A stretch of DNA of 64,000 bases, from NCBI GenBank assembly GCA_964017045.1, contig OZ024797.1, forward strand, positions 15,892,863 through 15,956,862, in the 5' to 3' direction. The notes under the pieces are model-generated. The model was not told the origin of the DNA and ran no database searches. It saw only the letters and a program-made list of their open reading frames with translations. The stretch is from Omphiscola glabra. Its lineage: Eukaryota > Mollusca > Gastropoda > Lymnaeidae. Within the stretch, counting starts at the first letter, position 1. The number at the start of each line of letters is the position of its first letter. Made by a program: the position numbers and the translations under genes. This document shows, one piece after another, positions 40,501-52,500 of the stretch.

Positions 40501-43500
40501 TAAATGTTGTTGGAAGTGACTGTTGTAGGAAGTGACTATTCTTGGAACAAAGTATTGTTGGAAGTGACTATTCTGGGAACAGAATATTGTTGGAAGTGAA
40601 TATTGCTGGAAGTGACTATTGTTGGAACTTAGTATTGGTTTTATTATTCTGCAGTTTGGTCGTTTCATTTAAAATTGTAGCTACACGAATTATGTTTTTT
40701 AAGACAATTGTCACAAGCACAGCTCTGACTGGGCACTCCAAGAAACTTGACCACGAGGAAGGGGATAAGTATCAGATCGACCTGCTATCTAATGCTGAAG
40801 TTTGGCAGCCAAAAGAAGATAACACCAATGTTGATGTTGCTGATTTAATGCACAAACACAGGGTAGGATATAGAAAAGTTGCCATCTGAACTTGATCATT
40901 ATTCCTCTACTTGAATAGATTAGTTTAATTGTATTTTGTATTTCCAAATTTTTTTATAGAAAATAAATAGCATGTAATAACTGTTGAATATTTTATTTTT
41001 AAATGAGTTTCAATTGTTTCAATATTATAAAGCTCATTTCTTAATAGCATCTGAAGCAAACTCTAAAAATGTACCATGGTTTTGAAAAGTCTAAGATTAA
41101 AATCTTGTATTTTCAAACCCTTTATCCCAAAACATCAAAAGCAAAAAAAAAAAAAATTGTGCAAAATTGAAAATAATTAAATTGAAAATAACTAAATTGA
41201 AAATAACTAAATTGAAAATAACTAAATTGAAAATAACTAAATTGAAAATAACTAAATTGAAAATAACTAAATTGAAAATAACTAAATTGAAATTAATTTT
41301 CAAATCTTTTATGATTTTTGTTGTTTTGTTGGATTTATCCCTACTTAAATTCTGTTTTTGTATTTTTCTTTATTCTTAGCCAGCTGATCAGAGTTCAATT
41401 TTACAGTTTTTCACATCACAGAAAACTCCAGAACTGAAACCATGGAACAGGAAAAGAAAATTTATATCTGGGAAAATCAGTGATAATCTTCTATCACATG
41501 AAAATAAACAGGACATCAGGCTCGTGTCAGAGGGCAAAGTTCAAAACTCAAATAGAAATGAACATAAAATGTCAGCCTCAAAGAAGGTCAAGTTCACAGA
41601 AATTTTGATCAGCAGCGATGAAGAGAGTGAGTTTCAAACCCCTTTAATCAAAAAGAAGGCCACAAATCTGCTTAACAAAAAAAGATCCAAGACATCAAGG
41701 GACATGGCTGCTCTGAACAAGGAAAAAATCGTTGAGGAAAAGGGACTGAAGAGATTGGAAGCACTAGATGGAGAAACCGGGAGCAAAATTCAAGAAATTT
41801 CTTTGTTGAAGAATGAAGAGGGCCAGAATCTGTTCAAAATAAATGATTCCAGCACTTTCACTGTGGTAGATGATTCCTCTGAGTCAGGCACATCCACTTT
41901 TGTCAACAAAGATGTCCTGGACATGAAAGAAATCAAAGGAAGACAGGGTCAAGCAGGATGTTCTAGGCAAAGAAATAAAGTGGACAAAAAGTCAGTGAAC
42001 GGTAATCCTGATTTTTCAACACCCGGAAGACAAAAGCTGAATAATGACCCAGAATTTTCCGATGGTGATAATGTCGTGCCTGAGAGCTTTATAAATGTTG
42101 ATCAGTGGTCCTGCAGCATGTGCACATTTCATAACCATTCAGAGATGTCCTCGTGTGAGATGTGTGACACACTCAAGGGAAACATTTCTCGCAAGAGAAC
42201 GGATCCCAAGTCTACATCTCAAAAAATATCTGGCACTCCAAACAACGATAAACAAACAGTATCCAGACCATCTCATCCGTGTGATCTTGACTTATCACAG
42301 GACAACAGTTTGTTGTTAACTTGTGATAAACCATCAAGAAGCAAGCAGGGTCTGTTTAGTGATAGTGGAATTACAAATGTAAAAAATCCGACAAAAACAA
42401 AGCGTAAACTGGAAATAAATGGCCTCAGCCAATGCAACGTCACCAGGACATTGGACCAAGATGTAGAGAAGAGATGTGAGTCGCCAGATCTGTTTGATAA
42501 TGATGAGCCACCACTTGCTTACAACAAAGGGGGCAAAAATGATCTCCCCTCAAACATCGAAGGAGTGATGAGTGATGAGAGTGACATGAGTGATGAGAGT
42601 GACATGAGTGATGAGAGTGACATGAGTGATGAGAGTGACATTGAAGATCTGTCGGCAGTGTCTCAATGCTGGAAGCAACCTGTTGTTGACGGCTGTAGTC
42701 CGGTCCAGAGTTTAGAACAGCAGAAAGCTCCAACAGAAACAAAATTAGAAAAGATGGAGACACTGGGTAAATCTTGTGGTGTAAATAAACCTGAGGTGGA
42801 CCTTGACATTCACCGGCTGTCAGCCGAACAACCGCAAGAATCCATGACACTGTTGGCACAAACCTCGTCACCATTGATACCAGAGCCTGCAGTTACGGAG
42901 TATTTTGTCAATGCGTCCATGACAAGGGCAGACCATGCTGTAGGAGGGACACCATCTTGTACACAGGAAGACATTAGTGTTCATAAAGTCTTCCAGTTCA
43001 GCTGCAGTTCTTACACTGGTAGAATATATCTGTATGATCAGGTAATAGTGTATATATCTGTATGATCAGGTAATTGTAGAGTAGATATCTGTATGATCAG
43101 GTAATTGTAGCGTAGATATCTGTATGATCAGGTAATTGTAGCATAGATATCTGTATGATCAGGTAATTGTAGAGTAGATATCTGTATGATCAGGTAATTG
43201 TAGCGTAGATATCTGTATAATCAGGTAATTTTAGTGTAGATATCTGTATGATCAGGTAATTGTAGCGTATATATGTTTGATCAGGTAATTGTAGAGTAGA
43301 TATCTGTATGATCAGGTAATTGTAGCGTAGATATCTGTATGGTCAGGTAATTGTAGCGTATATATCTGTATCATCAGGTAATTGTAGCGTATATATCTGT
43401 ATGATCAGGTAATTGTAGCCTAGATATCTGTATGATCAGGTAATTGTAGCATAGATATCTGTATGATCAGGTAATTGTAGCATAGATATCTGTATGATCA

Positions 43501-46500
43501 GGTAATTGTAGCATAGATATCTGTATGATCAGGTAATTGTAGCATATATATCTATATGATCAGGTAATTGTAGCGTAGATATCTGTATAATCAGGTAATT
43601 TTAGTGTATATATCTGTACGATCATGTAATTGTAGAGTATATATCTGTATGATCAGGTAATTGTAGTGTATATATCTGTATGATCAGGTAATTGTAGAGT
43701 ATATATCTGTATGATCAGGTAATTGTAGTGTATATATCTGTATGATCAGGTAATTGTAGCATATATGTCTGTATGATCATGTAATTGTGGGGTATATATC
43801 TGTATCTGTATGATCAGGTAATTGTAGAGCATATATCTGTATGATCAGGTAATAGTAGCATATATGTCTGTATGATAAGGTAATTGTAGCGTATATATCT
43901 GTATTATCAGGTACTTGTAGCGTATATATCTGTATGATCAAACAATAGTAGAATATATATATATCTTTATGATTAGATAATTGTAGAACATATCTATATG
44001 ATAAAATTGTTTTTTATAACTAAATTTATTTATACTGCAGACATTTCTATAAAATCATTCCATCTTCAGATTTGACTGCTCAATGAGTCTTGTTATTGCT
44101 TTCTTTTTAAAAAGTAAGTTCTACGAATTTGTGTATTTAATTTGTTCAGGACGGCAAGTCTCTGGATGTCAACTTCCACCCCATTGATCTAGAAGTGGGC
44201 AATTTCTCAGAGCTACCAGATCTACTGCGACTGCCACAACACCAAAAGTTGCTGCAAAAGTTTTTAAGGGAATGGACAAGGTCAGTGAAGAAAAACTTTC
44301 CTCTTTGAAACAGCCGTCTTCAACTGGTGTCTTGTGGTGTGTCTCAAAATTTGTATACAAAGGATAAAATTGAAATAAGAATATTTTTAGGGCATTTAAC
44401 TTATAAAGTTAAAGGTTATTCAAGTCATTTATTACATGACAAAGTTTAAGGTTATTCAAGGCATTCAACTGACAAAGTTTAGGGTCATACAAAGCATTTA
44501 TTACAGGACAAAGTTTATGGTTATTCAAGGCATTCAACTGACAAAGTTTAGGTTTATAAAAAGCATTTATTAAATGACAAAGTTTATGGTTATTCAAGGC
44601 ATTCAACTGACAAAGTTTAGGGTTATACAAAGCATTCATTACATGACAAAGTTTAGGGTTATTCAAGGCATTTATTACATGACAAAGTTTAAGATTATTC
44701 AAGGCATTCAACTGACAAAGTTTAGGGTTATTCAAGGCATTTCTGCCAAACAGCAGGAATTTTGAATATGTGAATACAAAAAAACTTTATCCTTCTTGAG
44801 AGATTTTTTTACTCTTGTCCAATGTTTTTCAACTGGAATTTCTAAGAAATATACAATTCCATGTAAAAGAAATATATTTGAAGCAGATTGTTGGTGACTG
44901 ACAGTTTGAATTTTATTTAGAAATTCAAGAAATTCAGGTCCTGAGAACTATAGCTTTTCATTTGTTCTTAATGTATGGTAAAAAGAAATAGTGAAAGAAA
45001 AACCAGAAGAAAAAGGACAATATCTGAAAAGATACATACCAGGTAGTACAAGTTATTACAAGTGACAGACATTTAAATATATACTTACTAGCAATATGCA
45101 TAGTGGATAACAAATATTTTACAAGTAATCCAAAGTATGACAATTATTAAATAAACATGTGAAATAACTCTTAATTTAACAGGTATTTCAAAGCATGAAC
45201 AAAACATACATAACTAGCAACAGACATAATTTTCAAAACGAGTGCACAGCTATATGTTGAACTATGGCGATATCATTGTTAAGGGGTATTATATTTAATG
45301 AGCTGGTCAATTGATTAAATTAAAACACTGCTTAGCATGATCAGTAATGAACAGGAATCGCCCATTACCACAACATACTAAAACATACTCTACAAAATAA
45401 GGATATAAATGCATTTTACTTATGATGTGGCCAGATGGACCGGTGAAAGGACCAAGAACTACTGGCCGTGCAGGAGTGGCTGAACAATAGGTTATGGTCC
45501 AACACACAGCTTTGTGCTACTTTTAATTTGGAAGGGTGTTTACATGTTGCAGTAAAGCGCGGGGTCTAGCCACAGCTATCGGTGTGATACTCAGCAGGGT
45601 CTAGCCACAGCTGTCAATGTGATACTCAGCGGGGTCTAGCCACAGCTATCAATGTGATACTCAGAACCCATGTCTGTTTACATGTTAGAGTAAAGCGTGG
45701 GGTCTAGCCACAGCTATCAGTGTGATACTCAGCGGGGTCTAGCCACAGTTATCAATGTGATACTCAGAACCCGTGTCTGTTTACATGTTAGAGTAAAGCG
45801 CAGGGTCTAGCCACAGCTATCAGTGTGATACTCAGCAGGGTCTAGCCACAGCTATCAATGTAATACTCAGCAGGGTCTAGCCACAGCTATCAATGTGATA
45901 CTCAGCAGGGTCTAGCCACAGCTATCAATGTAATACTCAGCAGGGTCTAGCCACAGCTATCAATGTAATACTCAGCAGGGTCTAGCCACAGCTATCAATG
46001 TAATACTCAGCAGGGTCTAGCCACAGCTATCAATGTAATACTCAGCAGGGTCTAGCCACAGCTATCAATGTAATACTCAGCAGGGTCTAGCCACAGCTAT
46101 CAATGTAATACTCAGCAGGGTCTAGCCACAGCTATCAATGTAATACTCAGCAGGGTCTAGCCACAGCTATCAATGTAATACTCAGCAGGGTCTAGCCACA
46201 GCTATCAATGTAATACTCAGCAGGGTCTAGCCACAGCTATCAATGTAATACTCAGCAGGGTCTAGCCACAGCTATCAATGTGATACTCAGCAGGGTCTAG
46301 CCACAGCTATCAATGTAATACTCAGCAGGGTCTAGCCACAGCTATCAATGTAATACTCAGCAGGGTCTAGCCACAGCTATCAATGTAATACTCAGCAGGG
46401 TCTAGCCACAGCTATCAATGTGATACTCAGCAGGGTCTAGCCACAGCTATCAATGTAATACTCAGCAGGGTTCTATCACAGCTATCAATGTAATACTCAG

Positions 46501-49500
46501 CAGGGTCTAGCCACAGCTATCAATGTAATACTCAGCAGGGTCTAGCCACAGCTATCAATGTGATACTCAGCAGGGTCTAGCCACAGCTATCAATGTAATA
46601 CTCAGCAGGGTCTAGCCACAGCTATCAGTGTAATACTCAGCAGGGTCTAGCCACAGCTATCAGTGTAATACTCAGCAGGGTCTAGCCACAGCTATCAGTG
46701 TAATACTCAGCAGGGTCTAGCCACAGCTATCAGTGTAATACTCAGCAGGGTCTAGCCACAGCTATCAGTGTAATACTCAGCAGGGTCTAGCCACAGCTAT
46801 CAGTGTAATACTCAGCAGGGTCTAGCCACAGCTATCAGTGTAATACTCAGCAGGGTCTAGCCACAGCTATCAGTGTAATACTCAGCAGGGTCTAGCCACA
46901 GCTGTCAGTGTAATACTCAGCAGGGTCTAGCCACAGCTGTCAGTGTAATACTCAGAACCCGTGTTTCCTTTTAACTATTATGTGGCACCTTGACACGTCT
47001 TGAATATGAAAGATATAAAAATAAAATAAACAATATCTAGTTATTGTTATGAGAGATGACATTTATTTCAAGGGTTCTGCAATTGTAAAAGTTTGAGTCC
47101 TGTTTCCCCACATGAGGCTGGCAGTTATTCTTAGCAATCCAATCGGATTCTTTATAGTGATTTGAGCTTGAGTTTTAATTATCTCTGTTTGAATGATATT
47201 CTTCTAGTTTGTGCCCTGGTCTAAGCAAACAAAATGACATTCTCCACACTTAACCACATAACAATCATTTTATAATATTTTTCAGTCTTTCTGACACCAA
47301 GAAACGACTGGTTGCCAAAAGAGGTCTTGTGTTCATCAGCCCCTTGTCAGCATTTGAAGAGGTGAAATCTGTTAGAGGAAGCAAACAGAGGCATCTTACC
47401 AAGGTTTTACTACATGGCTCTTCTTACAGTTAGTGAGAGTAGATACCAAGGTTTAACTACATGGCTCTTCTTACAGTTAGTGAGAGTAGATACCAAGGTT
47501 TTACTACATGGCTCTTCTTACAGTTAGTGAGAGTAGATTTTACATCACATAACAGTTGGCTCCCCTTGCCACCTTCATATGTAAAAAGTATTGTGGACTA
47601 CTTCCATGTGGTCTCTAACAAATTTGGTCCAACCAAATATCTCATTGACTTACTGATAACATTGGCTCCACTGACAAAGTATATTTAATAAATGTACACT
47701 ACTTGGGAATGAATAAAATATTCAGTAAATAAAAATTAGAACATGAAAAATTTACCTATAAAAAAATGATCCAGCCTTTGGACCAAATAGATGATAATAT
47801 TAACTTGAACTTGATCACTATATAATTGAAACAGTTTGTCATTGCAATAGTATGTCATTGTAATAGTATGTCATTGCAATAGTATGTCATTGATTTCATT
47901 TTAATGTTGGATTTCTTGAGAGTGTTGTAAGGCTAAACTAAACTTTTAACACATTTAAAAAAATCAATTTTCAAAACAGGAAGACAACTTGACTTCTGCA
48001 CTTGACAGAGTGAGATCTGTCCATGGCTCTGTCAGAGTCATTTCTAAACATTCCAAAGTTCCAACCAAGCTCAGCCAGGAGCCAAAAGACTGTGGATCAT
48101 ATAAGGGTTTGGTACAGGTAATCTCAGCATGGCATGTGCTGTAAATTGCATTTGTTATCTGTCCTTTATAAATTGCATTGCAGCTATTAATACAGTTGAT
48201 CAAATTGATCCGAAGGTAAATTGCTCTCGGCTCCTTGCGAACTGCTCATCTGGTTGAGTTATGAATGTATTTTAGTGGCCACATCTTTTATCCTTTTCTC
48301 ATTGTCAGTGTCATATTGTCATCATCAGTTTCCAATTATATGTTGTCATTTTTCTGACCGGTTTCTACATTTCCATTACAGACAATCACAGAAGCTGGTG
48401 TCCCACTTTGTCTCCAATGTCAGAAACCCTACACAAACCCACTGCTGTCTGCCAAGACATTACGTAACCCTGAGAACGCCTGGCAACTAAGACTTTGTTC
48501 ATATGCCTGTATGGATAAATACTGGGTAATCATGAGGAACACGTTTCATTGATTTGTCAAAAATTACATCCAACATCAAATCAGAATCTATTAGAGTAAT
48601 TAGACAATCATCAACTTAAAACATTGATTAAGTTGTAACACCTTCTTTGTAACTAAGACAAGAGAAAAAGGTTTACACCATCAAACAATGATGTCTAAGA
48701 GCATTAAACATAGTCTCAATCTATGAGAACTGCAGTGGGGTAGCGAGCTTAACTCGCGCCTGGGGCATAATACCTTTTTAGCGCCCCCCAATACCTTTTT
48801 AGCGCCCCCCCTATTCGAAAACCATACAATTTTATAGTAAAATATACCATTTGACGCCCCTTTGTGAGTAGCGCCCGGGGCATGATGCTCCCCTTGCCCC
48901 CCCCCTCACTACGCCACTGGAGAACTGTAAGTGTAATAATTAATGAGAGCAGTATGTGTACTAATTAATGAAGACTGTATCGCTACTAATTAATGAAGAC
49001 TGTATCGCTACTAATTAATGAAGACTGTATCGCTACTAATTAATGAAGACTGTATCGCTACTAATTAATGAAGACTGTATCGCTACTAATTAATGAAGAC
49101 TGTATCGCTACTAATTAATGAAGACTGTATCGCTACTAATTAATGAAGACTGTATCGCTACTAATTAATGAAGACTGTATCGCTACTAATTAATGAAGAC
49201 TGTATTGCTACTAATTAATGAAGACTGTATCGCTACTAATTAATGAAGACTGTATTGCTACTAATTAATGAAGACTGTATCGCTACTAATTAATGAAGAC
49301 TGTATCGCTACTAATTAATGGGGAAAGTAAACTAAGCAATGACGCTATATTTCAAGTAGTTAATGAGATTGGTATGTGAAATATACTAAATAATGAGATT
49401 GGTATGTGAACTATACTAAATAATGAGATTGGTATGTGAACTATACTAAATAAAGAGATTGGTATGTGAACTATACTGAAATGTCTCATTAGGAAATGGC

Positions 49501-52500
49501 GTCAGCGGCCGTCGAGCTCGCGCTCCTTATGCCCTCCCCAGCGCCGACCCACACCTGCCAGCCGCCGGGTTTCCCCGACGTCGGGCCGTGCGGGGGAACG
49601 TCAGAGACCTCCCCGGGCGTGGAACGTACCCACCAGCAACTGCTCGATCGGGTTTGCCGATGTAGACCATCCCCCGCCTGGAGACATCTGGTCGACCGAA
49701 GACGCTGCGTTTAAAGCATCCGCAGTCCACTTTCCTAGGGGCCGGGACGGTAAATTAACATCCTAATATCTCCCCCCACCCGTCCCGGGGAAGCATCAAA
49801 CGCCCTCTAAGAGGGATTCTACAGTGGGTTTCCACCTCACAACTAATTCGCGAAGTAGCTGGGATGAAACGGTTGCCTAGGAGCAGCTTTCTCAGGGCTG
49901 CATATTTAGAATCATCGGCCAGAGGCTTCCACCACAGCCTATCGCCTCAAAGCCCTTAACGGCAACTTGTAATCATGATCCCTACCCTGTGTTTGCCTTT
50001 TCTTCCCCCTGTGAAGTATCACAGGTGGCAGCCCTGTAGGAGCCGTTTATTCCAGCAACTACCATGCATGTCCCTGTCTGCCATGCGGGACACGCAATGG
50101 TGGTTATGTGCCCCGGGTTAACGCTGAGGGGTCGGTGGCCAGCGCTTCCAAATCGGCAAGCCACTACAGACTTGTCGAGCGGAATCCGGGGGGGGGGGGG
50201 GGGGTGAACTGTGAACTATACTACATAATGAGATTGGTATGTGAACTATACTAAATAATGAGATTGGTATGTGAACTATATATTTATATAAAAGAATGAG
50301 CTGAGGTATCCATATGACGCTAAAAAATCAAAACGATAGATAACATGTTTGGATTCTTAAAAACAGTGATAGTGATTTTCTGTTTTTTAAATATGATAAA
50401 AAAAAAAATCTATCTGCTTATATTGAATAAATGATGCTAATGTTATCCATCTGTCCCAGACACTAACTAAAGCTGGTTACTGCAGGGATCAGATCTATGA
50501 CATAGAGCATGGCATTTGCAGGCTATGTCACTATGACACACACGCCATTTGTACACAAATCAAGTAAGTTACCTTTCATATGAAATCATTACATTGATGT
50601 GTTTATTTGGTCTTGCCCTGCCAGATCATTACATTGATGTGTTTATTTGGTATTGCCCTGCCAGATCATTACATTGATGTGTTTATTTGGTCTTGCCCTG
50701 CCAGATCATTACATTGATGTGTTTATTTGGTCTTGCCCTGCCAGATCATTACATTGATGTGTTTATTTGGTCTTGCCCTGCCAGATCATTACATTGATGT
50801 GTTTATTTGGTCTTGCCCTGCCAGATCATTACATTGATGTGTTTATTGTATCTTGCCCTGCCAGATCATTACATTGATGTGTTTATTTGGTCTTGCCCTG
50901 CCAGATCATTACATTGATGTGTTTATTTGGTCTTGCCCTGCCAGATCATTACATTGATGTGTTTATTTGGTCTTGCCCTGCCAGATCATTACATTGATGT
51001 GTTTATTTGGTCTTGCCCTGCCAGATCATTACATTGATGTGTTTATTTGGTCTTGCCCTGCCAGATCATTACATTGATGTGTTTATTTGGTCTTGCCCTG
51101 CCAGATCATTACATTGATGTGTTTATTTGGTCTTGCCCTGCCAGATCATTACATTGATGTGTTTATTTGGTCTTGCCCTGCCAGATCATTACATTGATGT
51201 GTTTATTTGGTCTTGCCCTGCCAGATCATTACATTGATGTGTTTATTTGGTCTTGCCCTGCCAGATCATTACATTGATGTGTTTATTTGGTCTTGCCCTG
51301 CCAGATCATTACATTGATGTGTTTATTGGTCTTGCCCTGCCAGATCATTACATTGATGTGTTTATTTGGTCTTGCCCTGCCAGATCATTACATTGATGTG
51401 TTTATTTGGTCTTGCCCTGCCAGATCATTACATTGATGTTTTTATTTGGTCTTGCCCTGCCAGATCATTACATTGATGTGTTTATTTGGTCTTGCCCTGC
51501 CAGATCATTACATTGATGTGTTTATTTTGTCTTGCCCTGCCAGATCATTACATTGATGTGTTTATTTGGTCTTGCCCTGCCAGATCATTACATTGATGTG
51601 TTTATTTGGTCTTGCCCTGCCAGATCATTACATTGATGTGTTTATTTGGTCTTGCCCTGCCAGATCATTACATTGATGTGTTTATTTGGTCTTGCCCTGC
51701 TAGAGTTAAAGCTACAAAATAATATTTCAATTCAGTGAAGTCACTAATTTGTGTATGAGTCATGTCAGAAATTTGTGTATGAGTGATGTCAGAAATTTGT
51801 GTATGAGTGATGTCAGAAATTTGTGTATGAGTGATGTCAGAAATTTGTGTATGAGTGATGTCAGAAATTTGTGTATGAGTGATGTCAGAAATTTGTGTAT
51901 GAGTGATGTCAGAAATTTGTGTATGAGTGATGTCAGAAATTTGTGTATGAGTGATGTCAGAAATTTGTGTATGAGTGATGTCAGAAATTCACCGCCTTTT
52001 TGTTTTGTTAAATTAATATGTTATTATGTTTGTGACAGAATTGTGAAAGATTTTGCAGCCAGGGCAAAACTCGTCAATGCCAGCCCTTACAATGTTTTAA
52101 CAGCCAAGCAAAAGCAAAAAATGGTTGAGAATCCACAAGCTGGACAGGTCAGTCAATTTACATGGGTCAAATGGTTTCAAAATAGAGGCTTTAGATTGGT
52201 CAAATAAATGAATGAGAAACCTGCCATGACTAATGTATGGTATATCTATCAGATGACCAACACACATTGTTAAGGAATATCTTATCTATTGGTGCACTAC
52301 ACAGGCCATCACTGCATTGCCTATTCAGTTTACCATTTCTTGTTGTTGCCATATAGGAAACTTATTGACATCTTCTTGTAATAATCAGTTTCATGTCAGG
52401 AAATAAAATGTTCATTACATTGATGTAACGTTTTGTATTTATTGTAGATATGATTCAATGCCAACTTAAAGTCCAACAGATTTTATACATTCTCTTAAAA

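Noticed and set aside
42440..42874. 144-codon minus-strand frame
   Set aside because: It lies antisense inside ZRANB3 exon 12, and its HSHHSC repeats are the reverse reading of the MSDESD repeat.
49496..49714. 72-codon frame at the left of the GC-rich insert
   Set aside because: GC-rich DNA has few stop codons; the Pro/Cys-rich translation has no domain, and minus-strand frames of equal length overlap it.
50588..51702. Regular array that could be taken for a CRISPR
   Set aside because: Units are head-to-tail with no unique spacers, lie in an intron of an animal gene, and have no cas genes nearby.
51749..52207. 152-codon plus-strand frame with repeated CMSDVRNL octapeptides
   Set aside because: It is a 24-bp minisatellite whose period is a multiple of 3; the open frame is automatic and merely runs into ZRANB3 exon 18.
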